DNA of 64,000 nt, from positions 37,315 through 101,314 of the forward strand of contig JANIHI010000005.1 of NCBI GenBank assembly GCA_024518585.1. Direction: 5' to 3'. Position 1 is the first letter of the stretch, and the number at the start of each line of letters is the position of its first letter. The translations under genes were made by a program, and so were the position numbers. The notes under the pieces were generated by a model. That model searched no databases. It saw only the letters and a program-made list of their open reading frames with translations, and was not told the DNA's origin. The stretch comes from Methanolinea sp. (lineage in GTDB: Archaea > Halobacteriota > Methanomicrobia > Methanomicrobiales > Methanospirillaceae). Shown in pieces: positions 19,801 to 28,243 of this stretch.

Positions 19801-22800
19801 GAAATTCCACAGCCAATGCGTGGGGTTACCGGTGGAGAGGTCTATGAACGAGACGTTGAGGGGCGCCTGTCCCGACGTTGGACTTGCAGAGAAGTCAGCG
19901 ACGGGGGGCACACAGGGTGGCTCGACATGGACGAACTCGAGTTTGGTGGTGGAGTTGGAACCACAGTCGTTCGTCACGGTGAGTGTGACATTGTATGTCC
20001 CAGGTGATGTGTAGACGTGGAATGGTTCCTGTTCGGAGGACGTGCTGTCATCACCGAAGTCCCAGAGCCATTCGGTGGGGTTACCGGTGGAGAGGTCAGT
20101 GAACGAGACGTTGAGGGGAGCCAGTCCCGACGTTGGACTTGCAGAGAAGTCAGCGACCGGTGGGACACAGGGTGGCTCGACATGGACGAACTCGGGTTTG
20201 GTGGTGGAGTTGGAACCACAGTCGTTCGTCACGGTGAGTGTGACATTGTAGGTTCCTGGTGTTGAGTAGACGTTGAAGGGTGACTGTTGAGAGGATGTGT
20301 TTCCATCTCCAAAGTCCCAATACCAGGTAGTGGGTTCACCGGTGGAGAGGTCAGTGAAGGAGACGTTGAGGGGCGCCTGACCCGACGTTGGACTTGCAGA
20401 GAAGTCAGCGACGGGGGGCACACAGGGTGGCTCGACGTGGACGAACTCGAGTTTGGTGGTGGAGTTGGAACCACAGTCGTTCGTCACGGTGAGTGTGACG
20501 TTGTATGTCCCAGGTGATATGTAGACGTGGAATGGTTCCTGTTCGGAGGACGTGCTGTCATCACCGAAGTCCCAGAGCCATTCGGTGGGGTTACCGGTGG
20601 AGAGGTCAGTGAACGAGACGTTGAGGGGAGCCAGTCCCGACGTTGGACTTGCGGAGAAGTCAGCGACCGGTGGGACACAGGGTTCGACGTGGATATACTC
20701 ATGCCTGACCGTCGTGTTGTACCCGCATTCGTTTGCGACTGTAAGTGTAACTGTATATAGTCCAGTCTGGGTATAGAGGTGGACAGGATTTCTGTCAAAG
20801 GATGTGCTGCCGTCCCCAAAGTCCCATTCCCAGATGAGGGGGTCACCAGTAGAGAGGTCAGTGAAGGAGACGTTGAGGGGCGCCTGTCCCGACGTGGGAG
20901 TTGCGGAGAAGTCAGCGATGGGGGGTTGGCAGGGTGGCGGGCATGGCCCCGAGAGTAACTTTGCGATGAAGCCTCCCGAACCCTTTGCCCCGAACGCCGG
21001 AGGATAGGGGTCTGATACCGGGAAGTTGGGGGAATCTGTAAAGCCCGTAATGTATGCCCCGCCGAATCCATCCCCGGCAACTGCTGCCCCGATATCGGTC
21101 ATGTTTCCGCCCAGGTAAGTACTGTAACTGGGGATCCTGTTTCCGGGGCAGAACTTGACGACAAAGGCATCGGAGGCCTTGGGATCACCGCCGCCAAAGA
21201 CTCTCTGGTAGGGATCTACGAGGGGGAAATTGATAGAAGCCGTTGCACCGGTTATGTAAACCGTGTTCGTCGGGTCAGCAGAGATGCCCAGCCCCCTGTC
21301 ATTGCACGAGCCGCCGAGGTAGGTTGAATACAGCAGGTCATCTCCTCCGGGAGACAGGTAACAGTAGAATGCATCCATTGCACCCCCTGAAACCGGCTGG
21401 AATGCATTTTTGACGGGAAATACACTGAGCAATGTCGACCCGGTGACATGGGCCCGCCCGGCCAGGTCAACGGCAATGCCATTTCCGGAATCTATCTGGG
21501 GGCCGCCAAGGTATGTTGAGTAGACGAATACTTCCCCCTCTCCCTTTGGGCTCACCTTCGTGACAAATGCATCGCTCCACTGGTCTCCCGCGAGCGAGGA
21601 CTGGTAGGCGTTTTTCACCGGGAAATTCCTGGAGGAGGTCTCACCCGTGATGTATGCGTCTCCCAGGTAGTCGACAGCGATACCATTCCCTGCGTCCATA
21701 CCGCTGCCGCCCAGGAAGAGCGAGTAAATGAGTTCTTTTCCATCACCCCGGAGGTTGAGAACGAAAGCGTCCTGGTTTCCCCCGTAGGTCGTCAGGTTTG
21801 TATGGCTCACCGATGGGAAAACCGCCGATGTTGTGTTTCCCGTGATATATGCATTCCCGAACCTGTCGAGGGCAATGCCATTCCCTGAGTCAATGCCCAC
21901 GCCCCCGAGATAGGTCGAGAATTCAAGTGCGGAGCCGTCAGGGGAGAGTTTGGTCAAAAATGCATCCGAATTTCCGGCCAGGAAATCCTGGAGGGCGCCG
22001 GTCAGGGGGAAATCAGGAGAATCTGTCTCTCCCGTGACAAAGACCGAGCCATTCCTGTCGACGCTGATCCCCTTTCCCGTATCATTCCCCATTCCTCCCA
22101 GGTACGTCACGTACAGGGGTGTTGTCCCGTCAGGGTCAATTTTGGCAACCACGACGTCTGTTTCGGCACCCATGGTCCCGTAGGAATCATCATAGGGAGT
22201 GTATGGTGCCGGGAACGTGGACCCTGTGACATAGGCGTTGTGGTCACTGTCAACGGCAATTGCCCTGCCGTAGGCAATACCAATCCCCTTGAGGTAAATC
22301 CCGTATTGAAGGGTCGGGTCGATCACAAGGGGGTATGCAGGGTCATAGTCTCCGACCGAGAAGCCGACGGTTTCATCGCCAATCAAAACAAAAGATGAAT
22401 CCACAGGGACCTCTCTCCCGTTGATGGTCTGGTAACAGGCCGGTGCGTCCTCGACAAGTTCCCCTGCCGGGGTATGGATATGCAGTGCACCGTTTTCATC
22501 GATCGTGAGCTTTTCTGCACCCCAGTATTTCATGAGAATGGTATCCGGCTTTGTTCCGGGTTCCAGGGAAAAGACACTCTTGAGTCCCCCCGGGCCTCCC
22601 GTGTAGGTGAGGCAAACACCAGGGTAAAGTCCCCTGTAGGATATTGAACGAAACGTGGGGACATTCCTGTGCCACGAAGAGGGATCCCGTCCGGATATGA
22701 AACTGACATGGCATTCCAGGGGTTCACGCCCACTGATCTCCGTTTTCCGATCAGCCCCCACGAAAGTATATCCCACCCGTGTCGTCTCGAACGTCTCACC

Positions 22801-23115
22801 GTTCAGGGTGACAAGTTTCATGGTGACGCCGTCGGGAGAGAAAAAGAGTGAGCCCGTATCCGCAATGATCATGAACCCGACATGGTCTGGGCCCTGGCCG
22901 ACATTTTCAACAAACCGGAGGGGTATGACCTCCAGGTCTCCCCGTACCTCTGTACAACCCCCTTCCCCACCGGGAAGAACGGGGGTGCTCCCGGTCACCG
23001 GTAGCAGGGACTGAGCCCCGGGGCGTTCGCCAGGAATGGAGAAGGCCGAGGCGGAGGCACCGGTACCAAGGAGCAGGACAAGTATAACTAACCACGTGAG
23101 CCTTTTCGTCCTCAT
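16846..23115 (-). CDS. Giant surface protein: SBBP propeller repeats, 11 PKD domains, C-terminal anchor
   Basis: The 2089-residue protein starts with a signal peptide (about 1-24). A domain resembling DUF7948 follows (about 50-260), then roughly eight SBBP-type propeller repeats with YLGG and GNGIAVD motifs (about 265-720) and 11 PKD domains with WDFGD cores (about 725-1660). After these come a PEGA-like domain, three internalin/bacterial-repeat-like modules, a poly-glycine run of 14, a Thr/Pro-rich spacer and a transmembrane helix near 2050-2075 with a short charged tail. This is the layout of an extracellular protein fixed in the membrane, probably projecting through the S-layer for adhesion. 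Repeats 2-9 of PKD are tandem DNA repeats (separate entry). It has its own promoter and is monocistronic. Confidence 0.9.
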   Translation of the reverse strand: MRTKRLTWLVILVLLLGTGASASAFSIPGERPGAQSLLPVTGSTPVLPGGEGGCTEVRGDLEVIPLRFVENVGQGPDHVGFMIIADTGSLFFSPDGVTMKLVTLNGETFETTRVGYTFVGADRKTEISGREPLECHVSFISGRDPSSWHRNVPTFRSISYRGLYPGVCLTYTGGPGGLKSVFSLEPGTKPDTILMKYWGAEKLTIDENGALHIHTPAGELVEDAPACYQTINGREVPVDSSFVLIGDETVGFSVGDYDPAYPLVIDPTLQYGIYLKGIGIAYGRAIAVDSDHNAYVTGSTFPAPYTPYDDSYGTMGAETDVVVAKIDPDGTTPLYVTYLGGMGNDTGKGISVDRNGSVFVTGETDSPDFPLTGALQDFLAGNSDAFLTKLSPDGSALEFSTYLGGVGIDSGNGIALDRFGNAYITGNTTSAVFPSVSHTNLTTYGGNQDAFVLNLRGDGKELIYSLFLGGSGMDAGNGIAVDYLGDAYITGETSSRNFPVKNAYQSSLAGDQWSDAFVTKVSPKGEGEVFVYSTYLGGPQIDSGNGIAVDLAGRAHVTGSTLLSVFPVKNAFQPVSGGAMDAFYCYLSPGGDDLLYSTYLGGSCNDRGLGISADPTNTVYITGATASINFPLVDPYQRVFGGGDPKASDAFVVKFCPGNRIPSYSTYLGGNMTDIGAAVAGDGFGGAYITGFTDSPNFPVSDPYPPAFGAKGSGGFIAKLLSGPCPPPCQPPIADFSATPTSGQAPLNVSFTDLSTGDPLIWEWDFGDGSTSFDRNPVHLYTQTGLYTVTLTVANECGYNTTVRHEYIHVEPCVPPVADFSASPTSGLAPLNVSFTDLSTGNPTEWLWDFGDDSTSSEQEPFHVYISPGTYNVTLTVTNDCGSNSTTKLEFVHVEPPCVPPVADFSASPTSGQAPLNVSFTDLSTGEPTTWYWDFGDGNTSSQQSPFNVYSTPGTYNVTLTVTNDCGSNSTTKPEFVHVEPPCVPPVADFSASPTSGLAPLNVSFTDLSTGNPTEWLWDFGDDSTSSEQEPFHVYTSPGTYNVTLTVTNDCGSNSTTKLEFVHVEPPCVPPVADFSASPTSGQAPLNVSFIDLSTGNPTHWLWNFGDGGSSSEQSPTHVYISPGTYNVTLTVTNDCGSNSTTKQEYIHVNPPCVPPVADFSASPTSGLAPLNVSFTDLSTGNPTEWLWDFGDDSTSSEQEPFHVYTSPGTYNVTLTVTNDCGSNSTTKLEFVHVEPPCVPPVADFSASPTSGQAPLNVSFIDLSTGEPTEWLWDFGDDSTSSEREPFHVYTSPGTYNVTLTVTNDCGSNSTTKLEFVHVNPPCVPPVADFSASPTSGQAPLNVSFTDLSTGNPTHWLWNFGDGGSFSEQSPTHVYISPGTYNVTLTVTNDCGSNSTTKPEFVHVNPPCVPPVADFSASPTSGQAPLNVSFTDLSTGNPTEWLWDFGDDSTSSEQSPTHVYISPGTYNVTLTVTNDCGSNSTTKPEFVHVSPPPENPPIACFYAHPLTGNAPVEVQFCDCSITDIFTWSWDFGDGYSSTEQEPIHIYQQPGNYTVSLTVTNASGSDSKVKQGYIRVSASPPPGPPSAYFLANTTSGFVPLPVAFVDGSTGVPDTWSWNFGDGGTSNERNPVHVYNIPGVYSVSLSVSNQYGNSTYTRSGYINAFGSIGGDRGYFRVHCNVDGATVHFNQDYKGQIENGTLLVMVYVTAAPYTTFTVAKEGYFPVTQPITTYPSRDQVVDLYATLEPIPSVNYTINATAGPNGTIIPNGTLSLPAGSSQDFTVIPGTGYNVKQLFLDGTGIGALRSYRLSNISANHTLHAEFEQATFSITALSSPNGTIIPPGVTLVPYGGSLTLQIVPHEGYFTAGLLVDGLGVAPAPEYTFANVTQNHTLSAVFLPEGSVTYYINAIAGDGGAIIPPGLVSVPAGTNITFAIVPNPGFSVRNVMVDGDSKGGLPEWTFTNVVSNHTISATFGPSGGGGGGGGGGGGGGWIVPISTPTPTVTPIVGTVESGGFESGGGNVTPTVTMTPEITPEETPIPVSPTQTIPPATPLWTGFSLYWLILLIIIILALAGIGYYFWRRQQAEAALFEE
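18649..20688 (-). repeat. Eight tandem 255-bp repeats, each encoding one PKD domain
   Basis: A shared core (GTCGTTCGTCACGGTGAG on the plus strand) recurs at 18691, 18946, 19201, 19456, 19711, 19966, 20221 and 20476, exactly 255 bp apart. Each unit encodes an 85-residue PKD domain. Units are near-identical but carry a few alternative blocks (TEWLWDFGDD, THWLWNFGDGG, TTWYWDFGDG; YISPG or YTSPG; KLEFVHV, KPEFVHV or KQEYIHV) in different combinations. Flanking PKD domains in the same gene are diverged. The outer ends are approximate to a few bases. Confidence 0.93.
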
Positions 23116-23370
23116 AAAAACCCTGTATAGTCAACTGGAGTAAGTCACCCTATATAAAACTATTGCGAAATATGAAAGATCCTGACGTAATTTTTTGATT
23201 GGACTGCAATAGATACAGGAGGGTTGGGCGGATTGTCCGGGCGTGCCCTGGCCCTTCCCGGGCAGGGTAATTCCCCCAGGAATACGGATAAGAGTGTTCC
23301 CGTCATATACAGTGGTAGGGAAAACCCAAAGAGACCAAAAAAAATAGTTATTGCTGTTTCCGCACCGACC
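23116..23370. other. Divergent intergenic region
   Basis: This region separates the surface-protein gene (minus) from the RPA-associated protein gene (plus). It holds the minus-strand TATA element listed separately. The plus-strand frame is open from 23224 and could extend the RPA-associated protein, but the extension has no family-like sequence. AT-rich segments at 23170-23200 and 23335-23350 may serve the plus-strand promoter. Confidence 0.4.
23149..23159 (-). promoter_or_regulatory. Archaeal TATA box of the surface-protein gene
   Basis: CTATATAAAA on the plus strand reads TTTTATATAG on the minus strand. It lies about 38 bases upstream of the ATG at 23115, giving a predicted start about 12 bases before the ATG. 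It is the clearest TATA element in this gap. Confidence 0.6.
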
Positions 23371-24138
23371 ATGACATTCCAGAGAGTTTTTGCCGCGGAG
23401 CTGAATATCACAAAGGCACAGCTGACCACAGGGAAGAAGGGAGAGAAACCCCTCCTCACTCCGGGTGGCGCCCTCCTCTCGCGGGTCTTCTGTGCAGGAG
23501 CACTCATCGAACGTCACGGGTGCGGTGATGAGACTGCATATGCCAGGTTGGCAGATCCCACGGGGGCCTTCTCCCTTCAGGCAGACCGACAGTCAATGGA
23601 TGGAAAAACCATCCTCTGTGGACTGGAAATTCCCTGTTTCGTGACAGTAACCGGGAGACCGTTCCTCATCGGGTCAGGTGATTCGTCGCGTTGCATCATC
23701 AGGATCGAGGACATTCGGGCCGTCGACAGGTACGTAAGGGACGTGTGGGTTCTCCACACGGCGGGTCTTACCCTCAAAAGGCTTGCCGCGTTGGACACTG
23801 AACTTGGGACCGGAAACGGTGACCCCCGGATCGATGCCCTCCGGAGATGCTATAACCTTGATGGGGCACTCTTAAGGGAGATAGCAGGCCGGATCGCCGA
23901 GGCGGTCAGGTCAGTCCAGGTGAAACAGGTCTCCGTGCCGGTGCAGGCCAATCCCGCATCGGTCGTCCTTGGGATAATAAGGGAACACGGGGGAAAGGCA
24001 GGGATATCCCTCGACGAGATCACGAGGAGGGCGGTGGCCCATGGCCTCTCCCCGGACGAGGTAAAATCTGCCGTCGAGGTACTTTGCCGGGAAGATGAAT
24101 GTTACCAGCCAGGAAGGGGTATTTACAAGGCCCTATGA
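23371..24138 (+). CDS. RPA-associated OB-fold protein (Rpap family)
   Basis: The 255-residue protein starts with FQRVFAAELN and continues with ARLADPTGAFSL and an IRIEDIRAVDRYVRDVWV segment. These match the euryarchaeal RPA-associated protein family (COG3390), with an OB fold (about 1-125), a linker and a C-terminal winged-helix-like region (about 190-255). In haloarchaea such proteins act with RPA on single-stranded DNA. The next gene is a COG1407-type phosphoesterase coupled by ATGA, as in the haloarchaeal rpa-rpap-rpe arrangement. No RPA gene itself is in the window. Start at 23371 is chosen over an upstream open extension because homology begins there. Confidence 0.78.
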   Translation: MTFQRVFAAELNITKAQLTTGKKGEKPLLTPGGALLSRVFCAGALIERHGCGDETAYARLADPTGAFSLQADRQSMDGKTILCGLEIPCFVTVTGRPFLIGSGDSSRCIIRIEDIRAVDRYVRDVWVLHTAGLTLKRLAALDTELGTGNGDPRIDALRRCYNLDGALLREIAGRIAEAVRSVQVKQVSVPVQANPASVVLGIIREHGGKAGISLDEITRRAVAHGLSPDEVKSAVEVLCREDECYQPGRGIYKAL

Positions 24139-24905
24139 AACTTGAATTCATTGCCGATGGACCGGCGCTCCTCGTGAATCATTCCCAAAAGGTCCTTGTT
24201 GCGGCTGACCTTCACCTGGGAATAGAGCAGTTTCTCTCCGGCCGCGGCGTCCATATCAGGAGTCACAGCAGGGAGAGAATTGACCGTCTCACTCGCTGCA
24301 TCAGCGCGGTTAAACCAGACATGCTTGTTCTCCTCGGTGATGTGAAACACAGCGTGCCCTTCCTGAGCCGGCAGGAACAAAAAGAAATTCCCGGGTTCCT
24401 TGAAGAGCTCAGGGCACTCGTCCCCCTGGTTGTCCTTCCGGGGAACCATGACCCCGGCCTTGAGGAATTCCTCTGCCCCGGCGAGGTACTTCCCCGCGAA
24501 GGGGCAATCATTGACGGCATCGGCTATATCCATGGCCATACCTATCCGCACCCCGACCTCCAGGGGCACCTGATCGTCTCGGGCCACCACCATATCCTCG
24601 TTACCGTCTGCGATGAAGTCGGATGCTCTCTCCGGTCAGCGGGATACCTCCTTGCACGTGGTCGGGATTCCTGCCTGCAGTTCCCCCCCGCAGGGGGGGA
24701 TGACGGAGCGGGGACCCGTGTCCTCTTCATGCCTGCATTCAACGAACTTGCCGGTTACGATGTCGTCCGGATCGCGAGAGATCCCATAAGCCCCCTTTCC
24801 CGCTGCATTGACACGTCCACCTCGGAGGTTTTCCTGGCGGACGGGACGTTTATTGGTCCTCTCTCGTCCCTGGAGGAGAATGGAGCTGATACAAACTCTC
24901 GATAA
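24135..24905 (+). CDS. Calcineurin-like phosphoesterase, COG1407 type
   Basis: The 256-residue protein carries the metallophosphoesterase ligands in order: ADLHLG (D25, H27), LLGDVKH, LPGNHD and the late SGHHH segment. This fits the archaeal COG1407 group found beside RPA-associated proteins (called rpe in haloarchaea). The ATG overlaps the stop of the upstream gene. The 3-prime end runs 26 bp into the Lhr gene, and the SD of lhr (GGAGGAG at 24872) lies within this gene. A role in DNA repair is inferred from context. Substrate is unknown. Confidence 0.85.
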   Translation: MKLEFIADGPALLVNHSQKVLVAADLHLGIEQFLSGRGVHIRSHSRERIDRLTRCISAVKPDMLVLLGDVKHSVPFLSRQEQKEIPGFLEELRALVPLVVLPGNHDPGLEEFLCPGEVLPREGAIIDGIGYIHGHTYPHPDLQGHLIVSGHHHILVTVCDEVGCSLRSAGYLLARGRDSCLQFPPAGGDDGAGTRVLFMPAFNELAGYDVVRIARDPISPLSRCIDTSTSEVFLADGTFIGPLSSLEENGADTNSR

Positions 24906-27570
24906 GCGGGTCCAGGATGCCATCCGCGCCCGGGGCTTCTCCCGCCTCTCTGCGATCCAGGAGGCTGCCATTCCCCTTGTCAGGGAAGGCAGAAACCTGC
25001 TGCTCATTGCACCGACAGGGACTGGAAAGACAGAGAGCGCCATGATACCTGTCTTTGATGCGATGCTTTCCGGGAAGGGCCAGGGGATCTCTACCCTCTA
25101 CATCACGCCACTGCGTGCCCTCAACAGGGACATGCTCTCCCGCCTCTCCTGGTGGTGCCGTGAACTGGGTTTTTCCGTGGGGGTCCGGCACGGGGATACG
25201 TCCCAGACGGAGAGGAGGAGACAGGCACTTTCACCCCCCGACCTCCTGATCACGACCCCCGAGACACTGCAGGCCATCCTCATGGGAAAGGTGATTCGCA
25301 AGCACCTCGCGGGGGTGAAGTACGTCGTCGTGGATGAGATCCATGAACTGGCCGGGAGCAAGAGGGGAGCGCAGCTTGCGGTTGCCCTCGAGCGGATCCG
25401 GGAATATTCGGGAGAGTTCCAGAGGATCGGACTCTCTGCAACGGTCGGAAACCCGGAGGATGTCGGGCGGTTCCTCTGCGGCACGAGGGAATTCTCCATC
25501 GTGTCCGTGCCGGTGGCAGAGAGCCTTGACATATCCGTGGAGTTTGCCGGTGAATCCTTTGAATCCCAGTGCGAATGGGTATCCCGGGCAATCAATACGC
25601 ATTCTTCCACCCTCGTCTTTGTCAACACACGCGTCACCGCGGAAGCCCTAGGGCATGTCCTCTACCCGAGGGGCGACGTGGAGGTGCACCACGGGTCCCT
25701 TTCCAAGGAAGTCAGGATAGATGCAGAGGAGAGGTTCAAAAAGGGGGAGGTCCGGTGTCTGATTGCCACTTCGTCGATGGAACTGGGGATTGATATCGGC
25801 CGGATAGAACACGTGGTTCAGTTTGGGTCACCCCGCGAGGTCATGAGGCTCGTGCAGCGGGTCGGCAGGGCCGGTCACCAGATGGACATGCCCTCACGGG
25901 GAACCGTGCTTGCGACAGGTTTTGATGACCTCCTCGAGTCGCTCGTGATAGCGGGCAGGGCACGCAGGGGGCAGATCGAGGAGGTGACCGTGCACCTGAA
26001 AGCCGCCGATGTCCTTGCAAACCAGATTGCGGCACTTGCGGTGGAATACAGGGAGATTGAAAAGTCACGCATCATGGAGATCGTCTGCAGGAGTTACCCC
26101 TTTTCCGGTGCAGAGGACCTCATCGATGCCGTCTGTGCCCAGATGGCCGAGCATCGACTGGTCAGGGTGGAGGGGGGACTGGTCCGGTCAGCGCAGCGGT
26201 CCCGCCGGTACCTCTCGTCTAACCTCTCCATGATACCAGACGAGCGGAAAGTGACGGTTTTTGACATGGTTTCCCGGAGGACTGTGGGCACCCTGGACGA
26301 GTCTTTCGTCGCGGGTTTCCTCCACACGGGAATCGTCTTTGTCACCAAGGGGCAGTTATGGAGGGTCCTTGATATCGAGGGGGGGAGGGTGACCGTGGAA
26401 CCTGCACGAAAAATGAGGGGAGAGATCCCCTCGTGGGAAGGGGAGCAGATCCCGGTCCCGTTTTCGATTGCACGGGAAGTGGCCCTGCTCCGGAGGACGC
26501 GGGACTTTTCGTCGTACAAGGCAGCACCTGATGCCACGGCGTTTGCCTGCGGGGTGCTCCAGGAGATGGAGAAAAACCGGACACCGATCCCGGAGGACAC
26601 GCTTATCACTCTCGAAAATGTCCCTGATGGCGTCGTGTGCAATGTCTGTGCCGGTCACAAGGCAAATGAAGCCCTTGCCCGTGTGCTGTCAATCCTCCTT
26701 TCCGCCCGGTTTGGCACGACGGTGGGGATCGAGATAGATGCCTACCGCATTTTTCTCCGGCTCCCCGCGGCCGTCAGGGCGGCAGATGTAAAGGAGACTC
26801 TCGCCTCACTGGACCCCCACCACCTGGAAGGAATTCTCCAGATGGCAATGAAGAGGACTGCACTCTTCAAGTGGAAGATGGTCCAGGTGGCAAAAAAGTT
26901 CGGGGCCATTGACCCTGATGCCGATTACGAGAAGATATCGGTCTCCCGCCTGATCGATACCTTCGATGGGACCGTCGTCCAGAAAGAAGCATACAGGGAG
27001 CTCTTCTCGGTATACATGGACGTTCCCGCCGCAGCGCGGGTCGTAACCCTCATCCGGGAGGGAAAAATCAGGGTCGCCATTTCACCCCCCAGCCTCATCG
27101 GTTCTGCAGGGCTCTTTTCCTCCCGCGACATGATCCCGCCCCCCGCGGCTGACCAGGCGGTTATTGCGACTCTCCGGCGCCGGATCGACCGGCAGGAGGT
27201 TATCCTGGCGTGCATGAACTGCAAGGAGTGGAAGTCGCGGACGGTTGTCAACCGCGTCCCGGACCCGCCCCAATGCCCACGGTGCAATGCGCGCCTCGTG
27301 GCCGTCCTCAAACCATGGGAAGAGCCACTGATAGCCGCGGCCTCTAAAAGGGAAAAGAGCGCCGAGGACCGGGCCACTGAAGTCCGTCTCCTGAGGAATG
27401 CAAACCTTGTCCTCTCGAGTGGAAAGAAGGCTGTCATCGCCCTGTCTGCCCGGGGGGTCGGGCCGGAGAATGCCTCGCGTATACTCTCCACACTCGCCGA
27501 TGGAGACTCTTTCTACAGGGAGATCATCAGGGCAGAGCGCAATTACATCAGGACACGTAAGTTCTGGTGA
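24880..27570 (+). CDS. lhr: Lhr-type superfamily 2 helicase
   Basis: The 896-residue protein has the helicase motifs APTGTGKTE (about 43-51), DEIH (152), LSAT (185) and QRVGRAGH (326). It continues through the winged-helix and Lhr-specific beta-rich domains. Near the C-terminus it has a four-cysteine zinc site (C778, C781, C799, C802). Lhr proteins are DNA/RNA helicases linked to repair. The start at 24880 has a strong SD. The open frame begins earlier but inside the phosphoesterase gene. The three-gene set Rpap, phosphoesterase, Lhr appears to be one transcript. It ends 2 bp from the convergent tbp stop. Confidence 0.93.
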   Translation: MELIQTLDKRVQDAIRARGFSRLSAIQEAAIPLVREGRNLLLIAPTGTGKTESAMIPVFDAMLSGKGQGISTLYITPLRALNRDMLSRLSWWCRELGFSVGVRHGDTSQTERRRQALSPPDLLITTPETLQAILMGKVIRKHLAGVKYVVVDEIHELAGSKRGAQLAVALERIREYSGEFQRIGLSATVGNPEDVGRFLCGTREFSIVSVPVAESLDISVEFAGESFESQCEWVSRAINTHSSTLVFVNTRVTAEALGHVLYPRGDVEVHHGSLSKEVRIDAEERFKKGEVRCLIATSSMELGIDIGRIEHVVQFGSPREVMRLVQRVGRAGHQMDMPSRGTVLATGFDDLLESLVIAGRARRGQIEEVTVHLKAADVLANQIAALAVEYREIEKSRIMEIVCRSYPFSGAEDLIDAVCAQMAEHRLVRVEGGLVRSAQRSRRYLSSNLSMIPDERKVTVFDMVSRRTVGTLDESFVAGFLHTGIVFVTKGQLWRVLDIEGGRVTVEPARKMRGEIPSWEGEQIPVPFSIAREVALLRRTRDFSSYKAAPDATAFACGVLQEMEKNRTPIPEDTLITLENVPDGVVCNVCAGHKANEALARVLSILLSARFGTTVGIEIDAYRIFLRLPAAVRAADVKETLASLDPHHLEGILQMAMKRTALFKWKMVQVAKKFGAIDPDADYEKISVSRLIDTFDGTVVQKEAYRELFSVYMDVPAAARVVTLIREGKIRVAISPPSLIGSAGLFSSRDMIPPPAADQAVIATLRRRIDRQEVILACMNCKEWKSRTVVNRVPDPPQCPRCNARLVAVLKPWEEPLIAAASKREKSAEDRATEVRLLRNANLVLSSGKKAVIALSARGVGPENASRILSTLADGDSFYREIIRAERNYIRTRKFW

Positions 27571-27572
27571 AA

Positions 27573-28127
27573 TCAGGAGACCATCCCGATGGTCTGTTCC
27601 AGCAGGTCAGCACCCCGCCGGATCTCATCGAGGTTCTTTCCGCCGGTGAGGATTATTTTTCCGGAAGAAAAGAGGAGTGCGACCATTTTGGGGTCTTTCA
27701 GGCGATAGACAAGGCCTGGGAATTGTTCCGGCTCGTACTCTATGTTTTCCATGTTCAGGGTGATGATGAGCTTGGCAAGGTTGATAGTCCTACCCGCATC
27801 GGTGGAACAGACGATGTTGGTGATGGTCACAACCGGATGGGCGTATACCCTGACACCCGCGCCTTTCATTGCGCTGACAACCTGAGAAATTGCCTCATCC
27901 AATTCTTTCTTGTCACGGAGTCCCGTCAGGACGATCTTGCCCGAGGAAAATACGAGGCAGACCGCTTTAGGTCTTTCGAGCCGGAATACCGCACCAGGGA
28001 ACTTCTTCCTGTTCGGCATGCAGTTCTCTATCCGGGATGAGACCTCTGCGAGATCGATGGAATCAGCAATGGACCCTGAAGCAACGATATTTTCAATCTT
28101 CAGTGAACGGTTTTCCGTCCCAGGCAT
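27573..28127 (-). CDS. tbp: TATA-box-binding protein TBP
   Basis: The 184-residue protein has the two-fold TBP repeat: FPGAVFRLERPKAVCLVFSSG in the first half is echoed by FPGLVYRLKDPKMVALLFSSG in the second. It starts N-terminally with LKIENIVASGSI. It is the general transcription factor that binds archaeal TATA boxes. Its 3-prime end faces that of lhr with only two bases between, so the two transcripts must overlap or end inside each other. Confidence 0.97.
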   Translation of the reverse strand: MPGTENRSLKIENIVASGSIADSIDLAEVSSRIENCMPNRKKFPGAVFRLERPKAVCLVFSSGKIVLTGLRDKKELDEAISQVVSAMKGAGVRVYAHPVVTITNIVCSTDAGRTINLAKLIITLNMENIEYEPEQFPGLVYRLKDPKMVALLFSSGKIILTGGKNLDEIRRGADLLEQTIGMVS

Positions 28128-28243
28128 CGTGAAAGTACATGCCCCTTGTCCACGATAAGGGTAATCGAATGCCTTTATCTTTCGACCCGGGCTGGTTTCC
28201 CAGAATAAATGGACAGGTTAAAATCGATTGAACGAGACCTGAT

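Noticed and set aside
18649..20688. CRISPR-like array
   Set aside because: The regular repeats are 255 bp, coding and continuous with the PKD frame; no short repeats with unique spacers and no cas genes are seen.
23224..23370. N-terminal extension of the RPA-associated protein
   Set aside because: Family similarity begins at 23371 and the extension is basic and unstructured.
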